Counted from the stretch's first letter, positions 51,591-60,062 are shown. The stretch: DNA of 64,000 nt from Streptomyces sp. NBC_00459 (GCF_036013955.1 NZ_CP107903.1:620001-684000); one strand, 5' to 3'. A program made the numbers and translations. The notes: generated by a model from the sequence alone, not told the origin.

Positions 51591-51657
51591 CGAGAGCGAG
51601 CCGCAGCACCGGCTACTGACGTGGCGGCCCACGCTCACCGGCCGTCTCCCCTGCCCC

Positions 51658-51689
51658 GCCCGTCGGCCCGATCCCCGGGGCCGACGGGC
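51658..51689 (+). terminator. Hairpin between MMPL and histidine kinase genes
   Basis: GCCCGTCGGCCC (51658-51669) pairs with GGGCCGACGGGC (51678-51689), 12-bp stem, 8-base loop. It may reduce read-through from the transporter into the kinase gene. Confidence 0.7.
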
Positions 51690-51715
51690 GCCTGACATCG
51701 CGAAGGACCTGTCCC

Positions 51716-52996
51716 GTGACCGCATCGAATGCCCCCGTTCCCGCCCCACGCCAGGACGAGCGCCAGTTCCTCGAGGCTCTGACGAACGATCCCGAGCAGC
51801 GGGTGATCGTCTCGGTCATCTCCCGGCTCGCCTCGTGGCGGCGGGCCGACCTGGCCCGTCCCCGGGTCCGGCGGTGGGGGGTCCCGGTCTTCTGCTTCAT
51901 GGTCGGCAGCGACGCCTACGCCAATCCCCACAACGTCACGGACCCCCAGCTGCCGATCATCCTCGCCTTCTGCATCCCGCTGCTGTGGCGGGAACGACGC
52001 CCCATGCTGGTCTTCGCACTCACCACGGCCGTTTCCGTTGTGTCCCTTCCGCTGGGTGTGCTGACGGGCGCCGAATTCGCCCGGGTGGTCGCCCTCTTCA
52101 ATGTCGGCCGTCACTGCACACCACGCCAACTGGCCGTCGCCACCGGCGTCACCCTCGTGCAACTCGTCGCATGGGCCTACTTCTTCTGGCGCGGCCAGCA
52201 ACTGGAGTACGTCACGCGCCCGGAACCCGTGACATTGATGGTGATGGTCGCCGTGGTGGCGTTCGCGGCACTGGGCCTGCTCCTGCGGCTGGCCTACGCC
52301 TACATCGACGTCCTGAGGAAGCAACGCGACCAGCAGGCCCGTCTCGCCACCGCCCAGGAACGCGCCCGTGTCTCCCGCGAGATGCACGACATCCTCGGCC
52401 ACACCCTCGCCGTCATCGTCGGCCTCGCCGACGGTGCCGCACCCCTCACCGAGGCCAAACCCGAACGCGGCGCCCAGACCCTCCGACTCATCAGCGCCAG
52501 CGGCCGCGACGCCCTCGCCGAACTGCGCCGCCTCCTCGCCGTCATCGGCGACGACAACGACCGGCCGCACGATGCCCCACTCGCCCCGCAACCCGGCCTC
52601 GCCGACCTCGGCCCGCTGATCGACCGCGTCCGCGCCGCCGGCCCCACCGTCACCCTCGATACCGACGGCGACCTCACCGCGCTGGCCCCCGGCCTCCAGC
52701 TCGCCGTCTACCGCATCGTCCAGGAAGCTCTCACCAACACCCTCAAGTACGCCGCCGCCGACACCTCCAGCGGCGTACGGATCTCCGTCGGGCACGGCAC
52801 GGTCCACGTCGACGTCGAGGACACCGGCCCCCTCCGCGCACCCCACACCCGGAGACGGAGCACCGAAAACGGCCGTGGCCTGATCGGCATGCGCGAACGC
52901 GCGGCCATCTACCAGGGCCAGGTCACCGCCGGTCCCAACCGTGAGGGCGGCTGGAGCGTCCACGCCCGTCTCCTGAGCACCCCGCCCTCTCCCTAG
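51716..52996 (+). CDS. NarL-type sensor histidine kinase
   Basis: 426 residues. Five or so membrane helices (about 55-195: PIILAFCIPLLW, LVFALTTAVSVVSLPLGVLT, VTLMVMVAVVAFAALGLLL), then the HisKA_3 dimerisation helix with His224 in SREMHDILGHTLAVIVGLAD, and an HATPase domain (LQLAVYRIVQEALTNTLKYA N-box; GRGLIGMRERA G-box). It should phosphorylate the response regulator encoded 66 bp downstream. No extracellular sensor domain of note, so it probably senses through its membrane part. Start GTG 51716. Confidence 0.9.
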   Translation: MTASNAPVPAPRQDERQFLEALTNDPEQRVIVSVISRLASWRRADLARPRVRRWGVPVFCFMVGSDAYANPHNVTDPQLPIILAFCIPLLWRERRPMLVFALTTAVSVVSLPLGVLTGAEFARVVALFNVGRHCTPRQLAVATGVTLVQLVAWAYFFWRGQQLEYVTRPEPVTLMVMVAVVAFAALGLLLRLAYAYIDVLRKQRDQQARLATAQERARVSREMHDILGHTLAVIVGLADGAAPLTEAKPERGAQTLRLISASGRDALAELRRLLAVIGDDNDRPHDAPLAPQPGLADLGPLIDRVRAAGPTVTLDTDGDLTALAPGLQLAVYRIVQEALTNTLKYAAADTSSGVRISVGHGTVHVDVEDTGPLRAPHTRRRSTENGRGLIGMRERAAIYQGQVTAGPNREGGWSVHARLLSTPPSP

Positions 52997-53062
52997 CCCT
53001 CGACTCCTCCCCATGAGCAGGGAGGTACGCCCATCCGCGACCGGAACGGAGATCCCCCGCAC

Positions 53063-53719
53063 ATGACCACCGTGCTCATCGTCGACGACCAGGCCCTGCA
53101 ACGCCTCGGCTTCAGCATGCTCCTGGAACAGCACCCCGACCTCACCCTCATCGGTGAAGCCACCCACGGCGCCGAAGCCGTCCGCAAGGCCGCCGAACTG
53201 AAGCCCGATGTCGTCCTCATGGACGTCCGCATGCCCGGTATGGACGGCATCGAGGCCACCCGACGCATCATCGAGTCCGGCGGCCGCTCCCGCATCCTGG
53301 TCCTGACCACCTTCGACCTCGACGAATACGCCTACGACGCCCTGCGCGCCGGAGCCTCCGGGTTCCTGCTCAAAGACGCCCTGCCCGACGAACTCGTCGC
53401 CGGCATCCGCGCGGTGGCCGCCGGGGACGCCGTCATCTCACCCGGTCTGACCCGCAAGCTCATCGACGCGTTCGGCAGCCGTCTGCCGGGCCACACGCCC
53501 GACCAGCAACGGCAGCTGGCCCGTCTCACCAACCGCGAACGCGAGGTACTCACCGCCATGGCGACCGGCTGGAGCAACACCGAGATCGCCGAACGCCTCT
53601 CCCTCGCCGAGTCCACCGTCAAGTCGCACGTGAGCAGCATCCTCACCAAGACCGGGGTACGGGACCGGGTACAGGCCGTGATCTTCGCCTACGACACCGG
53701 CCTCGTCAGGCCGGCCTGA
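53063..53719 (+). CDS. LuxR/NarL-family response regulator
   Basis: 218 residues. The receiver domain has Asp8/Asp9, phospho-acceptor Asp54 in VVLMDVRMPGMDG and Lys in GFLLKDALPDE. The C-terminal LuxR-type HTH is LTNREREVLTAMATGWSNTEIAERLSLAESTVKSHVSSI. Partner of the upstream histidine kinase; likely target is the MMPL promoter with its CCGCGGTACCG repeats. Its 3' end overlaps the convergent DedA gene by 31 bp. Confidence 0.92.
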   Translation: MTTVLIVDDQALQRLGFSMLLEQHPDLTLIGEATHGAEAVRKAAELKPDVVLMDVRMPGMDGIEATRRIIESGGRSRILVLTTFDLDEYAYDALRAGASGFLLKDALPDELVAGIRAVAAGDAVISPGLTRKLIDAFGSRLPGHTPDQQRQLARLTNREREVLTAMATGWSNTEIAERLSLAESTVKSHVSSILTKTGVRDRVQAVIFAYDTGLVRPA

Positions 53720-54369
53720 GCATGGCCGGAGCACTTCGTGGCGGGCCCGGACGGCGGTTCCTGGGCCGGAGGAGACGGGCGGCGCCTTCTCCGCCACAGC
53801 AGCGAGCCGCCGATCGCCGTCAGAGCGACCAGGGCGAGGGCAGGACCGCCCAGCGTGAGGACGCGCTGGAGGGAGGTCGCGGCGGCGTATCCGACACCCG
53901 CTTCCGCCGCGGCCCACACACAGGCGGCGACGACGCTGTACGGAGCGATCCGCCGGTAGGGCAGTCGGGTGGCACCCGCGGAGTGCGGTGCGAGGGTGCG
54001 CACCACCGGCAGGAAGCGGGCCACGAAGACCGCCCGGCCTCCGTGACGCGTCATCAGCGTCTCGGCCCGGCTCCAGGCGGCATCCGGAACGCGACGGCCC
54101 ATGGGGCCGCCGCGCAGCCGGTCACCGAGGTACCTGCCGGTGCGGTGGGCGAGGAAGTCGCCCACCACCACGGCGCCGGCCGCGGCCGCGACGACGAGAA
54201 GGAGGTTGACCTGGCCGGTGCGGGCCAGTGCTCCGGCGGTCAGGAGCAGGGTCAGCGTCGGGACGAAAGCGCCGAGAAGAAGGACCGACTCGGCCAGGAC
54301 CGCAGCGGCCACCACCGCGTACGCCGCGGCCGGCGGGAGATGGCCGAGGATGTCGGAGAGCGCGTTCAC
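53689..54369 (-). CDS. DedA-family membrane protein
   Basis: 226 residues from GTG 54369, overlapping the methyltransferase stop by 4 bp (GTGA). Hydrophobic throughout: VVAAAVLAESVLLLGAFVPT, GAVVVGDFLAHRTGRYLGD and VFVARFLPVVRTLAPHSAGA are DedA landmarks (the reentrant E/R/P residues). DedA proteins are now known to include phospholipid flippases (e.g. undecaprenyl-phosphate or phosphatidylethanolamine movement). Translationally coupled to a phospholipid-methyltransferase-like gene, which suggests a shared lipid-modification job. A basic C-terminal tail ends at 53689. Confidence 0.88.
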   Translation of the reverse strand: MNALSDILGHLPPAAAYAVVAAAVLAESVLLLGAFVPTLTLLLTAGALARTGQVNLLLVVAAAAGAVVVGDFLAHRTGRYLGDRLRGGPMGRRVPDAAWSRAETLMTRHGGRAVFVARFLPVVRTLAPHSAGATRLPYRRIAPYSVVAACVWAAAEAGVGYAAATSLQRVLTLGGPALALVALTAIGGSLLWRRRRRPSPPAQEPPSGPATKCSGHAQAGLTRPVS

Positions 54370-55121
54370 CGACGCACCTCGTCCGGCCTCGGCACGAGCA
54401 GGTCCGTTTCCGCGGAGACGAGGGGTCGCTGCAGATGCCAGACGTAGGCGGGGGGAAGGTTGGCCCACACCGTCCAGCGGCCCGTGGCGTAGGTGCGCTG
54501 GTAGGCGGCCATGATCTCGTCCACGGCGGCGTGGCGGCGGGCTTCGGCTCGCGATGCCGTCAGGGCGCGGGCCTTGCGGGTGCCGAGGTAGGCGAAGTAG
54601 GTCAGCGTGCCGCCGGGGTGGAGGAGTTCCAGGTAGCGGGCCATGATGCGCTCGACCTGCACGGGCGTGAAGTTGGTCAGAGGCAGCCCGGAGACGATGA
54701 CGTCGTAGCGCTGGTCGGTGTCGAGCTGCTCGACGTAGGTCTGATGCACGTTCACCTGGGCGGATGTGGCTGTCAGGTGCGGGTGCGTGGTGACGAGAGT
54801 GCGCAGTCGCCCGGCGAAGCGCGGGTTGGCCTCGACGATGTCCAGGCGGCTGCCCCGGGACAGCTGCGGTATCAGGGCCCGGGTGACCGGGCCGGTGCCG
54901 GCGCCGGCTTCCAGGACTGCCAACGGGTGGGGTGCCTGAGCTCGTACGGGGTCGGTGAGCGCACGGGCCAGGGCCTTGCCGCTGGGGGCCACGGCCCCCG
55001 TGGTGCGCAGATCACGGACCGCTTCGATCAGGAACATCCAGCCTTCGGCGTTGCGCTGCGCAAGGACACGGTCGTGGGAGGTGGTCCAGTCGTTCATGGA
55101 ATCGACGCTAGAAAACTGCAC
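54366..55121 (-). CDS. PmtA-like SAM-dependent (phospholipid N-)methyltransferase
   Basis: 251 residues from GTG 55121, or 243 from ATG 55097; neither has a good ribosome site. Rossmann MTase motif I LAVLEAGAGTGPVTRALI, motif II LDIVEANPRF, and the stretch IVSGLPLTNFTPVQVERIMA...LHPGGTLTYFAYL that characterises the bacterial phosphatidylethanolamine N-methyltransferase PmtA family. It probably methylates phosphatidylethanolamine or another aminolipid at the membrane. Coupled to the DedA gene and divergent from a second two-component system, which likely controls it. Confidence 0.82.
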   Translation of the reverse strand: MQFSSVDSMNDWTTSHDRVLAQRNAEGWMFLIEAVRDLRTTGAVAPSGKALARALTDPVRAQAPHPLAVLEAGAGTGPVTRALIPQLSRGSRLDIVEANPRFAGRLRTLVTTHPHLTATSAQVNVHQTYVEQLDTDQRYDVIVSGLPLTNFTPVQVERIMARYLELLHPGGTLTYFAYLGTRKARALTASRAEARRHAAVDEIMAAYQRTYATGRWTVWANLPPAYVWHLQRPLVSAETDLLVPRPDEVRR

Positions 55122-55154
55122 CCGGCATGGAATCCGCCGTTCTGCGACGCCGTG

Positions 55155-55172
55155 CCCCTACGAAAGTAGGGG
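55155..55172. promoter_or_regulatory. Perfect inverted repeat at the second two-component system
   Basis: CCCCTAC-GAAA-GTAGGGG, 7-4-7, lies directly before the histidine kinase GTG (55173) and 34 bp from the methyltransferase start. As DNA it is a symmetrical operator in a divergent promoter; as RNA it is a GNRA-capped hairpin that would mask the AGGGGG ribosome site of the kinase gene. Confidence 0.6.
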
Positions 55173-56375
55173 GTGGACGTCATCGATCGTCAGATGGAGC
55201 AGCTCAGCGGTCTGCCTAGGATGACGCAGGTGAGCAGCAGAGAAAGCCGCAGATGGGCGGCGTACGGGCGTGGGTTTCTCGTAACTCTGTGCGTGCTGGC
55301 TGCCCTGCTCAACGACGTGGCGGTCCAAGGGCGCCACCTGGCCCCTGTCACAGCCACAGCGCTGGTGTGCGGAGCGGCTCTGCTCGTGCCCCGGCTGCGA
55401 TGGCCCGCCGCGCCGCTGCTGGTCACCGTGGCCACGGCGTGGTGGGGCTCCTTGCTGCTGCCCATGCTGGCGGTCGTCCTGTACGACCTGGCCGTGAACC
55501 GCCGGGCGCGCATCGCGGTGGCCTGTGCCGTCGCCGCGCTGGGCGCAAACCTGTTCAGCTACCGGGACACCTCCCTGTGGACGGGCCAGTCCTACGCGGC
55601 CACCGTGGTCCTGCCGGTGCTGGCCGTGCTCGTCGGGCTGTGGCTGGGCAGCCGGCGCCGACTGCTCCTGGCGCTGGCGGCCGACGTCGAGCACCTGAGC
55701 GTCGAGGCGCGGCTGCGCGAGGAGGCGGCCCGCATCACGGAACGGTCCCGTATCGCCGCCGAAATGCACGACGTCCTGGCCCACCGTCTGAGCCTGATCG
55801 CCCTGCACACCGGTGTCCTCGTCACCAGGAGCGACACACTGCCCGCACCGGTCGCCGAACGCCTCGGACTGCTGCGCACGACGTCCGTCGAGGCCCTCAC
55901 CGATCTTCGCGACGTCCTCGGTGTACTGCGCGACCCCGACGCCACACCGGCCGGCTCAGCCCTCACGCCGATGATGAGGGAAGTGGAGGAACTGGCCGAC
56001 GAGGCCCGCGCCGCCGGCCAGCAGATCGAGCTGACCACCGAGGGCCTTCCCGAGCAGGCTCCCACCACCCACCGGCTGGCCGTGTACCGCGTCGTCCAGG
56101 AGGCACTGACCAACGCCCGCAAGCACGCCGACGGCGCTCCGGTGACCGTACGCATCGACTACGGGCCGCCCGCCACACTCGTCGAGGTCACCAATCCCCC
56201 TGGCACTCCCCGCACGGACACGGTCGGCAGCGGGTACGGACTCGTCGGCCTGCGCGAACGGGTCACCGCCCTCGGTGGGCACCTGGACTCCGGGCCGGCC
56301 GGCGCGGGCGCCTGGCGGCTGGCCGCACGCATCCCTCACCCCGCCGGCATCGAGCAGAACGGCACCCGCACATGA
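55173..56375 (+). CDS. NarL-type sensor histidine kinase
   Basis: 400 residues. Four to six helices in the first 165 residues (FLVTLCVLAALLNDVAV, ATALVCGAALLVPR, LLVTVATAWWGSLLLPMLAV and ATVVLPVLAVLVGLWLGS), then HisKA_3 with His199 in AAEMHDVLAHRLSLIALHTG and HATPase with HRLAVYRVVQEALTNARKHA and GSGYGLVGLRERV. Start GTG 55173 is assumed, but ATG 55194 or 55221 is possible. It overlaps the response regulator gene by 4 bp (ATGA). Confidence 0.88.
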   Translation: MDVIDRQMEQLSGLPRMTQVSSRESRRWAAYGRGFLVTLCVLAALLNDVAVQGRHLAPVTATALVCGAALLVPRLRWPAAPLLVTVATAWWGSLLLPMLAVVLYDLAVNRRARIAVACAVAALGANLFSYRDTSLWTGQSYAATVVLPVLAVLVGLWLGSRRRLLLALAADVEHLSVEARLREEAARITERSRIAAEMHDVLAHRLSLIALHTGVLVTRSDTLPAPVAERLGLLRTTSVEALTDLRDVLGVLRDPDATPAGSALTPMMREVEELADEARAAGQQIELTTEGLPEQAPTTHRLAVYRVVQEALTNARKHADGAPVTVRIDYGPPATLVEVTNPPGTPRTDTVGSGYGLVGLRERVTALGGHLDSGPAGAGAWRLAARIPHPAGIEQNGTRT

Positions 56376-57022
56376 TCCGCACCATGATCGTCGACGATGA
56401 CGCCCTGGTCCGCCTCGGCCTGGCCGACCTTCTCGACGGCGACCCCGGCATCGAGGTGGTCGCCCAGGCCCCCGACGGCCTGTCCGCCATCGAGCAGGCC
56501 ACCGCCCACCGCATCGACGTCGCACTCGTCGACGTACGCATGCCCCGCATGGACGGCATCACCGCCACCGCCCGACTGCGAGCACTCCCCCACCCGCCGA
56601 AGGTGATCACCCTGACCACCTTCGACCTCGACGAGTACGTCTACAACGCCCTCGCCGCCGGAGCCGACGGCTTCCTGCTCAAGGACACCGACCCCGCCGA
56701 AATCCTGCGCGCCGTCCACCTGGTGGCCGCCGGCTCGGCCATGCTCCACCCCACCGCGGCCCGCCGTCTCATCGACCGCTATCACGCGGCCAACCAGCCC
56801 GATGCAACCGCCGCCAAGGCCCGGCTCGACCGGCTCACCCCACGCGAACGCGATGTGCTCACCCTGCTCGCCCACGGCGACACCAACGCCGACATCGCCA
56901 CCCGCCTCGCCATGCGTGAGAGCACCGTCAAGGCCCACGTCAGCCGTGTCCTGACCGCACTGGAGGTCACCAACCGCGTCCAGGCCGCCCTGCTGGCCCG
57001 CGACGCGGGACTCACAGGTTGA
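56372..57022 (+). CDS. LuxR/NarL-family response regulator
   Basis: 216 residues. Receiver with Asp8-10, acceptor Asp54 in VALVDVRMPRMDG and Lys in GFLLKDTDPAE; LuxR HTH LTPRERDVLTLLAHGDTNADIATRLAMRESTVKAHVSRV. Its ATG overlaps the kinase stop, so both are made together. Likely controls the divergent methyltransferase-DedA pair through the CCCCTAC dyad. Its receiver and HTH are close in style to the 53063 regulator, so the two systems may be related by duplication. Confidence 0.92.
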   Translation: MIRTMIVDDDALVRLGLADLLDGDPGIEVVAQAPDGLSAIEQATAHRIDVALVDVRMPRMDGITATARLRALPHPPKVITLTTFDLDEYVYNALAAGADGFLLKDTDPAEILRAVHLVAAGSAMLHPTAARRLIDRYHAANQPDATAAKARLDRLTPRERDVLTLLAHGDTNADIATRLAMRESTVKAHVSRVLTALEVTNRVQAALLARDAGLTG

Positions 57023-57190
57023 CGAGCGGTTCGAGGCCGTCCGCGTGACGGCTTGTGCATACCAGCCGGGTCAACCGGCCTGCCGGGTGCTGCAGATGGT
57101 CCTTGACACGTTCTGGAGGTTGGCGTCGAACCGGCGGAGGCGCGGCCCGTGCGGAGTCCGCGCGGGCCGCGCCCCGGGTGTCGGTGCCGG

Positions 57191-57685
57191 TCAGATGCAG
57201 GCGTCGTTGGCCCACTTGTGCGAGGAGATGTTGTTGTTCAGGGTCTCGCCCTGTCCGGGGCCGGCGACCTGGAAGTACCACTGCGACAGGTCGGCGTAGT
57301 AATAGCCGTTCTCGATGCAGGCGTACGTGCCTCCGTAGGCGGTGTCCCAGTAGACGTGGACCCGCGAGTAGGAGCCGGGGTAGCCGCGGTTCTCGATCGA
57401 GCCCGCCTGGTTGCGCATGTTCCCGCCGGGCGAGCAGGTGGACCAGTTGGTGTCGTCGCCGACCCAGGCGCAGTACTTGCCCGTCCTGTTCGCGCCGTCC
57501 CAGGCGTAGAAGTTGCCGTCCGCTGCCGCCACCGAGGGCGCCGCGGCGGCGGTGGCGGACTTCGAGTCGGGGGCGGGCGCGGGGGGTGCGGCGGCGCCGG
57601 CGATACCCGGTGCGGCGAGGACGCTCAACCCCGCGAGGGCGAACCCCGCGAGGGCGGTGCCGATCTTCTTGGGTGATGCGGACAT
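57191..57685 (-). CDS. Secreted peptidase inhibitor family I36-like protein
   Basis: 164 residues. Signal peptide (KKIGTALAGFALAGLSVLAA with an AGA-type end), Ala/Pro linker, then a compact I36-like domain: NFYAWDGANRTGKYCAWVGD, WSTCSPGGNMRNQAGSIENR, VHVYWDTAYGGTYACIENG and a final NDACI, with four Cys that could form two disulphides. I36 proteins such as SMI inhibit metalloproteases. ATG 57685 has GGGAGAC 5 bases upstream. It follows the lipoprotein gene by 37 bp, so the two are likely co-expressed. Confidence 0.85.
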   Translation of the reverse strand: MSASPKKIGTALAGFALAGLSVLAAPGIAGAAAPPAPAPDSKSATAAAAPSVAAADGNFYAWDGANRTGKYCAWVGDDTNWSTCSPGGNMRNQAGSIENRGYPGSYSRVHVYWDTAYGGTYACIENGYYYADLSQWYFQVAGPGQGETLNNNISSHKWANDACI

Positions 57686-57722
57686 GACTGTCTCCCTGAT
57701 GGTCGGTTTCGTGGTCGCGCGG

Positions 57723-58649
57723 TCAGTGCCCGGAGGGAACGGCACGGGCCCGCAGAAGGGCGGCCCTCTCCAGCCGGAGGCGGCTGTCCACCGCCGCGCG
57801 GTACTTCTTCTGCAGGCGCTTGTCATAACGGGCGTCCAGCCGCCGTGCGGTGGCGGACAGCCCGGAGCTGTGCGCGCACCGTGCTTCGTCGACCGCCGTA
57901 CGCACTTCCTGTTTCCGGTCCTCGGCCCTGCCGGAGGCGAATGCCGCGCGGGCCTGGCCCGGATCCGCGTAACGGTGACCGTGTTCGCGCATGCACGCCG
58001 CCCATTCCCGCGTGGAGTCGCGGAACCTGGGATCGGCGAAGACGTCGGTCCGGCGGATCGACCCGAGCGAGTCCGTCACCGCCTTGGCCCGGAACCAGTT
58101 CCCGAGGCCGCCGTAGAGCTTTCCCTCCGTCTCCGCCAGGCAGCCGTCGGTACTGCGCCCCGCGGTCACGCCGGTGGGCAGGCGCACCTCCAGTCCCCCG
58201 GTTCTTCCGCTGTAGGCGTCGACCGCCTGTGTCCTGCGGTCGGGCGGCAGACCTTGCAGGTAACGGCGGTTCGGATCGGAGCGCCGCACCTGGTCGATAC
58301 GCCACCGCACGTCGCTGCCGTACCCGTGCCGCCGCGCCCAGGCCACGTCGTCCACCACGTACGGGAACGACTTGTCCTCGGGCACCGGATTCTCCGGCAC
58401 CTTCCACACCTGGAATCCCTTGCGGGCCATGCAGCTCTGCACCATGGCCTGTTCGGCCTCGTACAGCAAAGACTTCTCCCGCGCCGTCAACGGCTGTTCC
58501 GTTACGGCAGGCTTCGTCCCCGCCGGCTGCTCCGCCCGCGCCCGCGGACCCTCCCCGTTCGGACCGCAGGCGGCCATGGCAAGGGCCAGAAGTCCCGAGA
58601 CGGCGGCCAGTAACAGACGTCCCGACGCGGTGTCCCCCGTGCTGCCCAT
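57723..58649 (-). CDS. Predicted lipoprotein
   Basis: 308 residues. Lipoprotein signal with lipobox LAMAAC (SGLLALAMAACGPNGEG), so the mature protein is anchored to the outer face of the membrane. The rest is hydrophilic and Arg/Asp-rich with paired Cys (SCMARKGF, ACMREHGHRYADPG, EARCAHSSGL). No catalytic motif is recognised. In the same direction as the I36-like gene 37 bp downstream and divergent from an ArsR-like regulator; the three likely form one secreted-protein locus. Confidence 0.75.
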   Translation of the reverse strand: MGSTGDTASGRLLLAAVSGLLALAMAACGPNGEGPRARAEQPAGTKPAVTEQPLTAREKSLLYEAEQAMVQSCMARKGFQVWKVPENPVPEDKSFPYVVDDVAWARRHGYGSDVRWRIDQVRRSDPNRRYLQGLPPDRRTQAVDAYSGRTGGLEVRLPTGVTAGRSTDGCLAETEGKLYGGLGNWFRAKAVTDSLGSIRRTDVFADPRFRDSTREWAACMREHGHRYADPGQARAAFASGRAEDRKQEVRTAVDEARCAHSSGLSATARRLDARYDKRLQKKYRAAVDSRLRLERAALLRARAVPSGH

Positions 58650-58976
58650 GGAGTCCTCCTCTCCGGCTCCGGCCTGCGGTCAGCGGCCTGTGGCGGTTGG
58701 CGAAGTCGGCTCGCCCCCGAGACTGCCCAGCCGACGCCGGAGGCGCCATGTCTTTAGGCACCGGCCTAAAGACGCAGCCTCCTGCGGCATCGGCTTTTCG
58801 GCGTAATTTCGGTCTGGTCAACCCTGTGGTGATGCATGGGATGCTCTGGATGGAACGGGACTCGCGGGGCTATTTGTCCGACACCTGTCACGCCTGACGG
58901 CAACCCCTCCGGCGCCACCGCGGAGGGACGGTCACCGCCGTGCGAGGAATCTGCCGGAACCGATCACGGGGGCCAC
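58650..58976. other. 327-bp divergent intergenic region with strong palindrome
   Basis: No gene supported. Contains the palindrome TCTTTAGGC-ACCG-GCCTAAAGA (58751-58772) and a relatively A/T-rich stretch at 58795-58890 that may hold the regulator's promoter. It separates the lipoprotein-I36 operon from the DUF5937/ArsR-like gene. Confidence 0.55.
58751..58772. promoter_or_regulatory. 22-bp palindromic operator candidate
   Basis: TCTTTAGGC (58751-58759), ACCG, GCCTAAAGA (58764-58772): perfect 9-bp arms, 102 bp upstream of the lipoprotein start and 205 bp upstream of the regulator start. Probable binding site of the divergent DUF5937/ArsR-like regulator. It resembles, but does not match, the actinobacterial iron box. 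Confidence 0.6.
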
Positions 58977-60062
58977 GTGCTCAGGCTGCATTTCACCAAG
59001 GACGACCTGCTCAAAACCCGGGTCGCCCGGGAACCCGACCCGTTATGGGAGACCGTGCTCAGCGCTCATCTCCTCGCCAAGGACCAGGGCCAGGCGGTTT
59101 TCTCGCACTGGCGCGACCAGGCCCGCAGCCGACTGGGCCGGCTGCCCCGCCAGGAACTGCGCCTGATGCGCACGATCGCCCCGCCTCACGGCAGTTCTCC
59201 GGACTTCCTCAACCCGCCCGAGGCCGCCCAGGGGGTCTCCGAAGGCATCGAAGCGGTGCTGACCACACCGAGACGCCGACTGCGCGCCGAGATCGGGCTC
59301 ATGGACTCCGCGCCGACATGGCTGCGCCCGATCGCCGACGGGGAGCCCGCCGCACTTCGGGACCTGGGGCGGGCGCTGCACGGCTACTTCGACTCCGCGC
59401 TGGCCCCGTTCTGGCCCGCCGTACGCGCCCAGGTCGAGGCCGACCGCGCGCTGCGCGCGCGGGCCCTGCTCACCGGGGGCACGGAGGCCCTGCTCGGCTC
59501 GTTGAGGCCGACGATCCACTGGCGCCCGCCCGTGCTGGAGACGGACTACCCGGTCGACCGGGACGTGCATCTGGAGGGGCGCGGGCTGTTGCTGGTGCCG
59601 TCGGTGTTCTGCTGGCGCAGGCCGATTACTCTGGTCGACCCCACTCTGCCGCCCGTGCTGACCTACCCGGTGGCGCGCAGTGCCGGCTGGTGGGAGGGGC
59701 AGTACGGCGGCCCGTCCAGGGAACGGCCGCTGGCGAACCTGCTGGGCAGGGGACGGGCGGCCGTCCTGCGAACGGTGGAGAGCGGGTGCACCACCACCGA
59801 GCTGGCCCGCCGCATGGGGGTGAGCGCGGCGACCGCCAGCGAGCACGCCAGGATCATGCGCGAGGCGGGCCTGCTCGCGTCGGTTCGAGACCGCAACACG
59901 GTGGTGCACGCGCTCACCCCGCTGGGTGTCGACCTGCTCGCCGCCAACTCCGGGTACCGCCCGCCGGCCGACGCCACGTCCTCATCTCATGGCACGACCG
60001 ACGCCCCGCCGTTTCATGGGCGGCGAGGGCGCCAGGCCATCAGCAACTCCTCCCACCGATAG
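58977..60062 (+). CDS. DUF5937/ArsR-like winged-helix regulator, TTA-containing
   Basis: About 361 residues from GTG 58977. The N-terminal DUF5937-like part (LRLHFTKDDLLKTRVAREPD, PLWETVLSAHLL) is a putative ligand domain; the winged helix is at about 258-330 (RAAVLRTVESGCTTTELARRMGVSAATASEHARIMREAGLL). The last 25 residues run across an opposite-strand gene remnant (60014-60190) and may be extra. Leu23 is encoded by TTA (59043-59045), implying bldA control. Divergent from the lipoprotein-I36 pair, which it probably regulates through the 58751 palindrome. Confidence 0.8.
   Translation: MLRLHFTKDDLLKTRVAREPDPLWETVLSAHLLAKDQGQAVFSHWRDQARSRLGRLPRQELRLMRTIAPPHGSSPDFLNPPEAAQGVSEGIEAVLTTPRRRLRAEIGLMDSAPTWLRPIADGEPAALRDLGRALHGYFDSALAPFWPAVRAQVEADRALRARALLTGGTEALLGSLRPTIHWRPPVLETDYPVDRDVHLEGRGLLLVPSVFCWRRPITLVDPTLPPVLTYPVARSAGWWEGQYGGPSRERPLANLLGRGRAAVLRTVESGCTTTELARRMGVSAATASEHARIMREAGLLASVRDRNTVVHALTPLGVDLLAANSGYRPPADATSSSHGTTDAPPFHGRRGRQAISNSSHR

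Noticed and set aside
49827..51749. 640-codon minus-strand frame opposite the MMPL gene
   Set aside because: His/Gly/Asp-rich shadow typical of antisense to a helical membrane protein in high-GC DNA.
58751..58772. Iron box (DmdR/IdeR site)
   Set aside because: The arms TTTAGGC/GCCTAAA share only part of the TTAGGTTAGGCTAACCTAA consensus and the centre differs; a local regulator site is more likely.
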